64,000 bases of DNA, from positions 2,296,001 through 2,360,000 of the forward strand of contig NZ_CP116887.1 in NCBI RefSeq assembly GCF_028421645.1, written 5' to 3'. This document shows, one piece after another, positions 43,073-51,341 of the stretch. The notes beneath the pieces were generated by a model. It was not told where the DNA came from and ran no database searches. It saw only the letters and a list, made by a program, of their open reading frames with translations. Made by a program: the position numbers and the translations under genes. The stretch is from Aneurinibacillus sp. Ricciae_BoGa-3 (GTDB lineage: Bacteria > Bacillota > Bacilli > Aneurinibacillales > Aneurinibacillaceae). Position 1 is the stretch's first letter; every line of letters starts with the position of its first letter.

Positions 43073-44467
43073 ATGAAACGAATGAACCGCATTCTTGTAG
43101 GCTCGCTGGTAGCCTCAAACGCGCTTCTTCCAGTTACGGCAATGGCAGCAGACACCACTTCCACATCAGGGTCAACCGTAACGAACACCACAAGCGGAAC
43201 AACAATCGGTTCCAGCACCGTAACAGCCGGCACAAGTACGACAACAGGCGACTCTACAACTATCAATACGGGCGGGACTGTGGAGACCGGTGGAGCAACG
43301 ACGCCAGGCACAGGCACGAATCCGCCAGTGTTTAAAGACTTTAAATCGGTCAGTACATGGGCGATGAATTATGTCGTAACGGCAAAAGAGCTGGGGTTTA
43401 TCGCAGGGGATACAGATGGCAGATTCAGACCGCTTGATACCATGTCCCGTCAGGAAGTGGCGGTTGTACTGAGTAAAATGTTGGGACTTGATGTGCCTAC
43501 CGTGACAACCTCCTCCTTCCACGATGTAAAAGCTCCATGGAGCCGCGACTACATAGAGGCGGTAAGGAATGCGGGAATTATGCTGGGAGACGGTAAAAAC
43601 TTCTTTCCAAGCAAACCGATCACACGCGAAGAGTTAGCAGTGATTCTGGTGAAATCAGCTGCTGTAAACATCGATCAAAACCCAATCCTTCCCATAGTCG
43701 ATAAAGGTGTTGTGAGCTACTGGGCACGTCCGTATGTGGCGGCGGCCATCCAAACAAAGCTTATGGTAGGGGACAAGCAGTATTTTTATCCTCGAAAAAA
43801 TGCGCAGCGACAGGAAGTAGCGGCGATTTCCTTCAATCTTCATAATTTGCTTAGCGCAGGCAGCGAATCAGCTGGCAGCGGACAAACGGGCAATCAAACC
43901 GGCGGTACAACAGACCAGACGCCTCCCGTATCAGTGAACCATTCAACTTATAAGCTCGATGTTAGTGGATTAACCCAGACCACTACATCTGGCGATACAC
44001 TCACAGTTCAGTCTGGCATGCTTATTCCGACAACCAATGTGAGCCGGGATCAGATCGATGTAGCGGTTGAAGCTGCAGTTAAAAATAGAACCTCTACAAA
44101 CTTAACCATCACCACGGACAAGAAAGGCGATACAGGGTTTGTCCAGGCAACCATCGCCTCAATTGCATCAAATTCATCTGGTTCAGCTAATGCCTCTGCA
44201 ACTGCTGGCGCACAGCAACCACACGTGCAAATTTGGGCTAAAGGAAGCGATGGACACTGGTATGATCTTTATTCCGAAGGTTTGGGAGCAACTAGTAGCT
44301 TATCGCTTTCAGCCAATGACTCACAGACTATTCCTGTATACGTAATGACTGATGCACCCGGTTCTTATCCTATTAAACTTCGAATAGTAGATGCTAAAAA
44401 TCCGACAACAGTCATTGCCGAAAAAGATTTCACGATTAGCAGCACCACAGCTTCCGGTCAGAGCTGA
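43073..44467 (+). CDS. S-layer-homology (SLH) domain surface protein
   Basis: A 464-residue exported protein anchored to the wall through pyruvylated secondary cell-wall polymer. Signal peptide about 1-27 (cleavage after AMAA), a Thr/Ser/Gly-rich spacer about 28-82, three SLH domains about 85-260 (each with a FxD-x-W-x-x-x-Y-V start and a DG-x-FxP-x-x-x-x-R-Q/E-E end), a Gly/Gln-rich linker, and a C-terminal region of unknown fold about 295-464. The start at 43073 has GAGGAGG 7 nt upstream; the longer frame from 42986 has none. The N-terminal SLH position is typical of S-layer proteins, but the size is small for a main S-layer lattice. Confidence 0.88.
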   Translation: MKRMNRILVGSLVASNALLPVTAMAADTTSTSGSTVTNTTSGTTIGSSTVTAGTSTTTGDSTTINTGGTVETGGATTPGTGTNPPVFKDFKSVSTWAMNYVVTAKELGFIAGDTDGRFRPLDTMSRQEVAVVLSKMLGLDVPTVTTSSFHDVKAPWSRDYIEAVRNAGIMLGDGKNFFPSKPITREELAVILVKSAAVNIDQNPILPIVDKGVVSYWARPYVAAAIQTKLMVGDKQYFYPRKNAQRQEVAAISFNLHNLLSAGSESAGSGQTGNQTGGTTDQTPPVSVNHSTYKLDVSGLTQTTTSGDTLTVQSGMLIPTTNVSRDQIDVAVEAAVKNRTSTNLTITTDKKGDTGFVQATIASIASNSSGSANASATAGAQQPHVQIWAKGSDGHWYDLYSEGLGATSSLSLSANDSQTIPVYVMTDAPGSYPIKLRIVDAKNPTTVIAEKDFTISSTTASGQS

Positions 44468-44492
44468 ATAACATGCAAGGGATAAGCACTTT

Positions 44493-44521
44493 GCCTACCA
44501 CTTTAAAGTGGTAGGCGTTTT
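44493..44521 (+). terminator. Terminator of the SLH protein gene
   Basis: A 24-bp perfect palindrome built on GCCTACCACTTT and its complement, followed by GTTTTT. Confidence 0.88.
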
Positions 44522-44588
44522 TGATCTATGATAGTGTATAACTAGAATACGTATATAACGGTCAGTGGGTTAGGAGTTTATTTTAATC

Positions 44589-45218
44589 ATGATAAAGAAA
44601 ACGATGAGTATCCTTATATTTATTCTCATTATCATTGCAGGTTACAGCCAGAAAGATCAGCTGCTTCACTGGATGAGGGCGGGCGGAAGCCTGTCAATAT
44701 GCATCAGTATGCTGTTTGTAGCCATAACGGTATTTTTTCCGGTGGTTCCTTTTCCCGTGTTGGGAGGGATCATTGGAGCAATTTTTGGTATGTGGGAGGG
44801 GGCTGCTATCTCGCTGGCGGGCGCCATGCTTGGAACGACCCTTTTGTTTTTTCTTGTCCGATATGGTTTTCGGGACTGGGCTCAGAATTACGTGCAGAAG
44901 TATCCCAAAATAAAAGAATACGAACAGTATTTTGAGAACAATTCTTTTCTGGCGATTCTTTTAAGCCGTGTTATTCCGGTGATTCCTGCAGCAGTTGTCA
45001 ATATTATCTGCGGGCTGAGTAACGTAAGGTGGTGGACGTTTTTCTGGGCCTCGGTTCTGGGCAAGATACCGAATATTCTACTCGTTAACTTTGCAGGGTC
45101 ACATTTTCTGCAAAACAAATGGTTTTCGATTGGGATTTACGGTGTGTATTTGTTGATAATTTTTATCATTAATTACATCGTTCTTTATAAAAAAATGGCA
45201 AAATCCCAAGAAAGCTAA
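44589..45218 (+). CDS. TVP38/TMEM64-family membrane protein
   Basis: A 209-residue membrane protein with the VTT/DedA-type domain. It has PVVPFPVLGGIIGAIFGMWEGAAISLAGAMLG near 45-80 and a re-entrant ILLSRVIPVIPAAVVNIICGLSNV near 120-143, the family signature. Five to six helices. It is related to DedA but of the TVP38 branch (YdjX/YtxB-like). Lipid scrambling or transport is the best present guess. AGGAG lies rather far (12 nt) from the ATG. Confidence 0.85.
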   Translation: MIKKTMSILIFILIIIAGYSQKDQLLHWMRAGGSLSICISMLFVAITVFFPVVPFPVLGGIIGAIFGMWEGAAISLAGAMLGTTLLFFLVRYGFRDWAQNYVQKYPKIKEYEQYFENNSFLAILLSRVIPVIPAAVVNIICGLSNVRWWTFFWASVLGKIPNILLVNFAGSHFLQNKWFSIGIYGVYLLIIFIINYIVLYKKMAKSQES

Positions 45219-45236
45219 ATGATAGAGTCGCAAATT

Positions 45237-45268
45237 GACGCCATCCGCAGCAGGATGGCGTCTTTAAA
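45237..45268 (+). terminator. Terminator of the TVP38-family gene
   Basis: GACGCCATCC and its complement form a 10-bp stem with a 6-nt loop, followed by TTT. Confidence 0.75.
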
Positions 45269-45367
45269 TTTATTGATATTCAAAGTTTATGTGCTTTAAT
45301 GGGACCTCCGGTCCCGATACACCGAGAAAAGCATCGTGAGGCGCATGTCCGCACCTTTCTTTCCCCC

Positions 45368-45459
45368 AGGCCGAAAGATGTTTCTATTTTATCTTTCGGC
45401 ATAAGGGCAACTTAGGTTGCTGCCTGCGCTATAGCTTGGCCGCAACCTAGTTTTCTAAT
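45368..45459 (+). repeat. Structured repeat R1
   Basis: About 92 bp. A 5' hairpin (GCCGAAAGAT and its complement, perfect 10 bp) is followed by ATAAGGGC, then a second hairpin with arms AACTTAGGTTG / CAACCTAGTT around the conserved CTGCCTGCG...GCTTGG core, and the end TTTTCTAAT. It interrupts element B after TTTCCCC, exactly where element A is continuous. Confidence 0.8.
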
Positions 45460-45525
45460 GGAGCGTGTGGAACAGAGGGCGAAAAAGACCGGCAACTGTT
45501 TCCATCATTGAGATACCCAAATGTT

Positions 45526-45598
45526 GCACCTAAACGGTATAAAGGAATCTAAGGCCATTGCCTGCGCTTACGCTTGCCACTGGCCAAGATTCCCTAAT
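45526..45598 (+). repeat. Structured repeat R2
   Basis: About 73 bp, without a clear 5' hairpin. Arms GGAATCTAAGGCCA / TGGCCAAGATTCC enclose TTGCCTGCG...CGCTTGCC, ending TTCCCTAAT. It interrupts element B after ATGTT; element A is continuous there. Arm sequence differs from R1 but the pairing is kept. Confidence 0.75.
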
Positions 45599-45683
45599 GC
45601 CGGTCCGTCCGTCGTTCCACAAAGCGGCCGTAAAAACTTCTATGCGGGGAAAGAAGAGAGCGGCATGGCCCGCGATGTTTTTC

Positions 45684-46550
45684 TCATGCTTTTCTCCTGA
45701 TAAACAAAACGGCCACGGCTAGCGCAACAATCGTAATGATCCCGTAGAACACGATAAATCCCCAAAATGGGTTCTCTGGACTCTGCTGAGAGAACAGCCC
45801 GTTCTGATTTAGAAACACAACGGTTATGACATTAAATGGATTAATGCAATTTAATAGCTGGAGCCATCCGTACAGCGGGTGTGTGCTGATAGGGTGGACC
45901 GCTGCTCCGGTTTGGCTGGCGATTTGCAATAAATCCTTTTGCATGGAATCGTACAGAAGTCCACTGATTAAGAAAATCAAGCCGCTAAACGCAAATACGA
46001 GCAAATAGGTGGTTACAGTTGCCGCCCCTGTTCGTTTCATAATCGTCGATATGCACAGACCAACCGCCCCTATGGCGAGCATGGTGATCAGGTACACAGC
46101 GAAAATTTTGATAAACTGACCGGGCGATGTTCCGCCAAATAACAGGACCATGCTGTAAAGCGGAATCGACGATAGAACAAGGAGAATCATAAAGCTAAGC
46201 GAACTGAGCCATTTGCCGAGTATAATCTGCACACCGGAAAGATTGGTGGTCAACAAAAGGGGAAGGGTTTGGCGTTCCCTTTCGCCGCTAATTGCTCCTG
46301 CTGTCAAACCTGGTGTTGCCAGGATAATTAAGGCGTACTGCATGACAGAAAGGATAACAAAAATGATCTTTCCATTGGATGAATAATAGGAATTCTTGTT
46401 CGCTGCCTGCATAAACAAAATACTAAAAATGACGATGCCCAATGCAGCGAGGTACAGTGTAATGATCCAGGGTGTTTTTTTGGAACGCATGCGAACACGA
46501 AGCTCTTTGCCAAGTACTGGATTTGCTACACAGTGTATTAAATCGTTCAT
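45684..46550 (-). CDS. ABC-2 type permease of the XRE-controlled operon
   Basis: A 288-residue membrane protein with six predicted helices. It starts with a cytoplasmic NPVLGKELRVRMRSKKTPW, then helix one, and the coupling segment GAISGERERQTLPLLLTTNLSGVQIILGKW near 80-110 typical of ABC-2 exporters. The start overlaps the ATPase stop (ATGA). It is the last gene of a four-gene overlapping operon, and its stop abuts repeat element B. Substrate unknown. Confidence 0.87.
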   Translation of the reverse strand: MNDLIHCVANPVLGKELRVRMRSKKTPWIITLYLAALGIVIFSILFMQAANKNSYYSSNGKIIFVILSVMQYALIILATPGLTAGAISGERERQTLPLLLTTNLSGVQIILGKWLSSLSFMILLVLSSIPLYSMVLLFGGTSPGQFIKIFAVYLITMLAIGAVGLCISTIMKRTGAATVTTYLLVFAFSGLIFLISGLLYDSMQKDLLQIASQTGAAVHPISTHPLYGWLQLLNCINPFNVITVVFLNQNGLFSQQSPENPFWGFIVFYGIITIVALAVAVLFIRRKA

Positions 46551-47473
46551 GAGCCGGCTCCTTTCGTAATTTCAAGAAATAGATCCTCAAGATTGCCTTC
46601 AGTTTCACCAAATGAGACGATAGGGAATCCATCAGCAAGCAGGCCTGCCAGTAGCGTTGCCTGCTCCTCATCCGTTCCTGTAAAACTGGCGATGATAAAG
46701 TCATCCTCACGCACAGCATTCGCTACACCACGGGTCGAGCGAAGACGGTTTACCAAGGAATCCCATTGGTCAAGCAGCCGTATTTTGAGCATTTTTTGGC
46801 TGTGCATTTTATGGTGAATCTCATTTACCTTGCCGGAAGCAACGAGCTCACCTGCTTCGATAATCCCGATTTCATCGCACATCTCAGCCAGCTCGGGCAG
46901 AATATGGGAGCTGATAATTATTGTTTTACCGGCATTGCCCAGCGTCTTGATAATTTCTCTCATCTCAATCCGTGCCCTTGGATCAAGTCCGGATGCAGGT
47001 TCATCTAGGATAAGAACCTCAGGGTTGTGAACAAGAGCACGCGCTAGTCCCAGACGCTGCTTCATGCCGCGGGAAAGCATATCGACATATCCATCTTCTT
47101 TTTGGGTCAAATGGACAAGTTCAAGCATTTGCGGAATGATTTTTTCCCTTTCTGTTCTGGATAGTCCATAGCTGGCTCCATAGAAATCCAAATACTCATA
47201 GACGGTTAAATTATCGTACACGCCAAAGAAGTCTGGCATATAGCCAATCAGCCGTCGAACCTCCTTTGGACTTTTAACGCAATCATAGCCCCCAATTTTA
47301 GCTGAGCCGCTGGTTGGCGCAATAAGGGTAGCCAGAATGGACATGGTGGTTGTTTTTCCTGCACCGTTGGGGCCAACAAAACCATAGATACAACCTTTTT
47401 CGATATCAAGTGAAAGATTGCGTACAGCAGCATGATTTTTGTATGTTTTATGAAGATTATTAATCTTGATCAT
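46547..47473 (-). CDS. ABC transporter ATP-binding protein of the XRE-controlled operon
   Basis: A 308-residue ABC ATPase: Walker A GPNGAGKTT near 36, signature LSRGMKQR near 134, Walker B LILDEPASGLDP, H-loop SSHILPE, then a C-terminal domain (about 225-308) as found in long CcmA/NatA-type exporters. GGAGG lies 6 nt before the ATG; its first bases overlap the stop of the upstream membrane-protein gene (ATGA), and its own stop overlaps the permease start. It powers the permease at 45684. Confidence 0.9.
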   Translation of the reverse strand: MIKINNLHKTYKNHAAVRNLSLDIEKGCIYGFVGPNGAGKTTTMSILATLIAPTSGSAKIGGYDCVKSPKEVRRLIGYMPDFFGVYDNLTVYEYLDFYGASYGLSRTEREKIIPQMLELVHLTQKEDGYVDMLSRGMKQRLGLARALVHNPEVLILDEPASGLDPRARIEMREIIKTLGNAGKTIIISSHILPELAEMCDEIGIIEAGELVASGKVNEIHHKMHSQKMLKIRLLDQWDSLVNRLRSTRGVANAVREDDFIIASFTGTDEEQATLLAGLLADGFPIVSFGETEGNLEDLFLEITKGAGS

Positions 47474-49194
47474 TTGTTTCCTCCCATTTCCGGAAGCCCG
47501 ATGCGGGATTCAACGAGTGTTAACCGGTATCCGTTATACGCTTTTCCCGCCATATCTAAAGCGTACGGATGCTGGTCCGTCCATCCGAATATCCGAAGCA
47601 AAGGATGCTCATCAGTGTTGGAAGATTCAGTGTTGTATAACAAATTTAGCATGCGGCCTTGTCGAGACTGCAAGGACTGGCTGTCTTTCGTACCAAGCGA
47701 AGATGGCAGAAGCTGGGCAACATCCGAAAGCTTATCAGAAGCCGGTTGCTTGCTGTTGGTGTTATCAGTTGGCAGGTTAACCTGAATCTCTGCTCCAGGC
47801 GCTAAAACAGGAATGGATTGGCAGGCTACGCCATATACAAGCCGCACATCGTGAAGAGTGTAAATCGTATTGTTGCGAACGGTCCCGGTAATCCGGCTTG
47901 TTCCTGTTATTAGCGAAGCATAAAAGTTGCCTGTGTTGTCAATGCGGTCTGTTACAAAAGCTTTGTGAAGCGACCAAAAACTCGTTTTTGGAAATAAGAT
48001 GCTGGATTTTTGCTGCCCCAGAGTTACGGTTGCTCCTTCAGTTTCATCCCGCTGGCTGTTGGCATTTTCGTTTACAGGGAACAGGTTGATGGCTTTATGG
48101 ATCTGCATCGTATAGTCTCCTCCAGTCGGCACGACGAAAGAACTGGCTGATTCCAAATCCGCGCTTCCGTTGTTCGTTATATGAAGGATGTCAACACTCT
48201 GCAGAAGCACCTTGCTCCCATGCTGCCATTTGCCATATCCAAAAATAAGCAAGGCCGTGATAACAGCAGCAGTCGGCACAGCAGTCCACGTCCACCCCTG
48301 CCTTTTTTGTTTTTTCAATACATAATATAAAAGAGGGCCAATCACCAAGATATAGGCAATAAAAAGCAGGATAAGAAAGGGAAGACTGGGCCGGTCTATG
48401 CCTGGTATATAGGAAGCGATATCAGCTAATTGATAGGCATTTTCCATCACCGGTACGCGAGTGTGCTTACCTTGGGCGAAAGCTTCGTTGACCTTTTTCC
48501 AAGCAGCCGCCCCCGATGTTTGGTCCACCGTAACCATAACTCCACCGTGGGCTATCCACTGTTTGATCCATTTCTTCTGTTCGGAATTTAACAGGCTGTA
48601 CTGTTTGTTCGTTATCAGAAGGCCGTCGAGGCTGGAATTATAAGACGGATCCGTTGGGATATCCTCGGCAGACAACTGGACTGGAGCCGTGGAAGGTCCC
48701 TGTTTTATAGATGGCTGTGTCTGGAGCAGGTTAGATACTGTCGATTTGTCCGCAAGCATTCCTGCCAGAAAATCTGCCGGAACACCGGATGCTGTCAACG
48801 GTTGTTTGTTGGCAACTCCTCCACCTACAACCCACTCAGCAATCGATGAATTGATCGTACTATTAAATTGGCCGGTGATAGGGAAAATCACCTGTCTTGT
48901 CTCACCGCCTTGTAATGTCAAAGGCTTTATATAGGTTGCATTCAGACTGGAATGATTGCGCAGAACAAGTTTTAATGAGCCAGCCGCCGGCTTCGTCCCG
49001 TTGTTCGTAAGGGTGATCCTGATAGGCAGTTTCGCATCCCATTTATACTGCCCGTTAAAACCTACGCTTGTTTTCATCTGGACAAGATTTGTAGCATCCG
49101 CCCACGCCGCAGGAAACTGGATCATGATAAAGGCAGCGAGAAGGGCGATAGATAGCAGCAAGCGTATGAGTCTCCCTAATTTCTGTTTTGTCAT
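47470..49194 (-). CDS. Large exported membrane protein of the ABC operon, unknown function
   Basis: About 574 residues. Signal peptide or helix about 8-30 (cleavage near AAWADA), a beta-rich exported domain (about 35-240) containing LPIRITLTNNGTKPAAGS, an immunoglobulin-like sequence, then two membrane helices about 270-330 around a basic KKQKRQGW loop, and a second exported beta-rich domain. Overlap with the ATPase gene and operon order suggest an accessory subunit of the exporter, comparable to GldG-like partners; that comparison is inference. The start is taken at MTKQKLG (AAGGAG 12 nt upstream); the ATG at 49230, just after the XRE stop codon, is an alternative. Confidence 0.72.
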   Translation of the reverse strand: MTKQKLGRLIRLLLSIALLAAFIMIQFPAAWADATNLVQMKTSVGFNGQYKWDAKLPIRITLTNNGTKPAAGSLKLVLRNHSSLNATYIKPLTLQGGETRQVIFPITGQFNSTINSSIAEWVVGGGVANKQPLTASGVPADFLAGMLADKSTVSNLLQTQPSIKQGPSTAPVQLSAEDIPTDPSYNSSLDGLLITNKQYSLLNSEQKKWIKQWIAHGGVMVTVDQTSGAAAWKKVNEAFAQGKHTRVPVMENAYQLADIASYIPGIDRPSLPFLILLFIAYILVIGPLLYYVLKKQKRQGWTWTAVPTAAVITALLIFGYGKWQHGSKVLLQSVDILHITNNGSADLESASSFVVPTGGDYTMQIHKAINLFPVNENANSQRDETEGATVTLGQQKSSILFPKTSFWSLHKAFVTDRIDNTGNFYASLITGTSRITGTVRNNTIYTLHDVRLVYGVACQSIPVLAPGAEIQVNLPTDNTNSKQPASDKLSDVAQLLPSSLGTKDSQSLQSRQGRMLNLLYNTESSNTDEHPLLRIFGWTDQHPYALDMAGKAYNGYRLTLVESRIGLPEMGGNK

Positions 49195-49230
49195 GTCTTT
49201 GATCAACTCCTTGTTTCTCCCATAGTCCAT

Positions 49231-49761
49231 TTATTTAGCCGCCTGTTCCAGCGCCAGCAGATGTTTTTCTGCCTCTGCCCGGTCCATCCCATAATAATGG
49301 AGTGCATTGGCATTATCGACAATGCGCAGGTGCCCTGTAAGAATGTGAGACTGCAGGGTGTAGGCAGCACCGGCTTTTTCATCTTTCCACCAGACGCGAT
49401 GGCCTGATGATTTGTAGCGGGCTTTCATTTTTGCCTCTTGAATCCACTCCAGTGAATCTTCAGTTGGTGTAGCGTCGATACCATGGAAGGCAATCAAATC
49501 GAGAATCTCAACAATGGATTCGCCAAACAAGGCCTGTACGATCTCACTATTTCGAAATAATAATCCTACCAGGGCGGCCGCTGTGAAGCCAAGCGTCTTT
49601 CGGTCTTTCTCGACCTGTACGAGGGTTTTTTTGGAAATACCAATGGCGTCGGCTAGCTGCTCCTGATTTAACCGGGCCTCTGTGCGAATGAGTCGAAGCT
49701 TCTCCGAAATCATTCTATCGAACGTTTGTTTTGTAAACTGCGGGGTATTTTTCCCATTCAT
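49231..49761 (-). CDS. XRE-family transcriptional regulator
   Basis: A 176-residue protein with an N-terminal XRE helix-turn-helix (about residues 18-70: RLIRTEARLNQEQLADAIGISKKTLVQVEKDR) and a C-terminal region of about 100 residues that I do not recognise, possibly a ligand or dimerisation domain. First gene of the exporter operon; its stop codon is directly followed by an ATG for the membrane protein. GAAAGGAG precedes its ATG. A perfect 24-bp palindrome 40 bp upstream is the likely operator, so it probably represses its own operon. Confidence 0.87.
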   Translation of the reverse strand: MNGKNTPQFTKQTFDRMISEKLRLIRTEARLNQEQLADAIGISKKTLVQVEKDRKTLGFTAAALVGLLFRNSEIVQALFGESIVEILDLIAFHGIDATPTEDSLEWIQEAKMKARYKSSGHRVWWKDEKAGAAYTLQSHILTGHLRIVDNANALHYYGMDRAEAEKHLLALEQAAK

Positions 49762-49800
49762 GTTTATCTCCTTTCTTCATAATTGGTGGAAAAATGAATC

Positions 49801-49838
49801 GTATAGTGTAAATTTACACTATACAAGGAAAAAGTCAA
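49801..49838 (-). promoter_or_regulatory. XRE operon promoter with a perfect 24-bp operator
   Basis: Positions 49801-49824 are a perfect palindrome with half-site GTATAGTGTAAA. On the minus strand a -35 box TTGACT (49833-49838) and, 16 bp on, a -10-like TAAATT lie so that the -10 falls inside the palindrome. Binding by the XRE protein would occlude RNA polymerase. Confidence 0.7.
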
Positions 49839-49853
49839 TAATTTTTTGCGTAG

Positions 49854-50047
49854 AAAAACATCGTGAGGCGCATGTCCGCACCTTTCTTTCCCCTTGTGGA
49901 GCGTGTGGAACAGAGGGCGAAAAAGACCGGCAACTGTCTCCGTCATTGCGATACCCAGATGTTTTCCGGTCCGAACGTCGTTCCACAAAGCGGCCGTAAA
50001 AGCTTTTATGAGGGGAAAGGAGAGAGCGGCATGGCCCGCGATGTTTT
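49854..50047. repeat. Fold-back repeat A, uninterrupted copy
   Basis: A ~194-bp imperfect palindrome. The left end AAAACATCGTGAGGCGCATG pairs with the right end, whose complement begins AAAACATCGCGGGCCATG. Inner matching blocks are TTTCCCC, GTGGAAC/GTTCCAC and GACCGG/CCGGTC. It lies 15 bp upstream of the XRE promoter region, in the same orientation as element B, which lies at the other end of the operon. It fills the 326-bp gap between the XRE gene and ytpB, together with the XRE promoter. Confidence 0.85.
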
Positions 50048-50057
50048 CCTTTGCCAC

Positions 50058-50086
50058 AAAAAAACCTGACTATAAAAGTCAGGTTT
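50058..50086 (-). terminator. Terminator of the ytpB-like gene
   Basis: AAACCTGAC/GTCAGGTTT stem with a 7-nt loop; the minus strand continues into a T-run. Confidence 0.85.
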
Positions 50087-50087
50087 C

Positions 50088-51175
50088 TTATTTATGCACC
50101 ATGCGGGGTGGCTGCAGCACGGCTTTACTGCCTCGATACCCACGGCTGTTAAGAAAGAAGAAGCGGGCGTATAAGGAGGAGGATCGGATTAGCTTTCCGG
50201 CAATTTGCTTAACCATTGGCTGTCGTCCAACTTTTCCATCGGAAAGATACAAACCCAGGAGCCCGTCAATAATCATATTGTGGAATTTTTGATCAGGCAG
50301 GAGGGATGCACCTTCCTTTGCCTGATCCACAATGAATTTCAGGCGGTTGAAGGTTTCTTCCTGACCGGAGTAATAAGCGATAAAATTTAAATCGCCTCCC
50401 AGCTCATCCTCCTCCAGATCAATCAGGTAATCAAGCAGAATATGCAAGGAACAAATCCAGGGAAAATAGGAATTGGCAATGCGATAGATGCGCTCGCCGC
50501 TTGTGTTTTCAAGGGAAGCTACCTGAAATAGATGAAAAATACCAATGGTGGACCCTGAAGCGGCAGCGAACTCATTCCACTTAAGCGTGGGGGGAACGGT
50601 GGACTTATTGGTTTGCCACCAGTTTAACAAGCGTTCCTCACGAAGCGAAGGGTCTACATGCTTGTGAATTTGCAGCTGGCAGTACAAAGAACAAAGTTGA
50701 ATGACCGGTTCTTTAACAGATCGATAATGAGGGAGTTTATGAAGCTCTTCCTGTACGGTCCGAACGAGATCCGTTAAATAGCCGCCGTCATTTTTTTCCT
50801 GGTTAAACGCATAGTAGTCTAACTGAGGGGGGTAAGCGACACCGCATCCAGCATCGACTGGTGGAGCCGTTCAAAGTTATTCCCATTTAAAGAAGTGGAC
50901 CTGTCGCAGAGGTTGTCCAGGTAGTCGCTTATTGTCTGGTAGGCGACGATAAGCCGGATTAACGAATGCCTGTATGGCATGCTTGCTGCGGCATAGACAC
51001 AGCCGCCCTCGCAGTGAAAAGCTTTGTTTTCTATACTGGAAAGCGCCTGGGCGCGAAGTTCCGGATCCGGAATTTGTTCAGCCCGCTTACGCCAACTTTG
51101 TAACTCGCTTTTAACAGTTGGAAATATGTATCGGTATAAACGATACATTAAGCGGATAGGTCCTGTCGGATGCAT
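50088..51175 (-). pseudogene. ytpB: Tetraprenyl-beta-curcumene synthase, frameshifted
   Basis: Two open frames together give one YtpB/DUF2600 protein of about 362 residues, the expected length. The first (51175-50819, AAAGGTG upstream of its ATG) has EGGCVYAAASM and the Asp-rich AYQTISDYLDNLCDRST. It stops after SLTPLS. The second frame, in phase from before PQLDYYAFNQEKNDGG near 50825, runs to 50088 and holds the second Asp-rich motif LLDYLIDLEEDELGGD. The shift maps to a G6 tract (C6 in the gene) at 50827-50832, where one more base would restore the frame. Everything else is intact, so it is a recent loss, a slippage switch or a sequencing error. The enzyme makes the C35 precursor of the spore sesquarterpenes. 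Confidence 0.87.
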
Positions 51176-51341
51176 AGTTGTTCACACCTTTAGTTTGTTA
51201 TGTCTCGTGTGTCTTAGTCTATGATAGTGCAACTCAAATGCGAATACAAGCAAAGCAGGCTGCCCCGGGCATCCGTTATCCATGCAACTTTGTCATGCAC
51301 CGTTGCGTCATTATTTTAACTGAATCTAAGGAGGGCTAGAA

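Larger units (their letters stand above)
45333..45683. repeat. Fold-back repeat B, carrying insertions R1 and R2
   Basis: A copy of the ~190-bp fold-back element seen uninterrupted at 49854 (element A), in the same orientation. It begins AAAAGCATCGTGAGGCGCATG and ends GGCATGGCCCGCGATGTTTT. Outside the two insertions A and B differ at only about a dozen positions. Two R-family repeats lie inside it. Its right end stops one base short of the stop codon of the ABC permease gene. It fills the 465-bp gap between the flanking genes; no protein-coding gene is supported within it. Confidence 0.85.

Noticed and set aside
45237..45683. Riboswitch or tRNA gene in the long gap after the TVP38 gene
   Set aside because: The structure is explained by a terminator plus the fold-back repeat and R1/R2; no T-loop, CCA end or known aptamer motif is visible.
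49764..50057. A 97-codon open frame on the minus strand across repeat A
   Set aside because: It lies almost wholly in the fold-back repeat, has no ribosome binding site, and the matching frame in repeat B is broken by R1 and R2. It is best read as repeat sequence without a protein.
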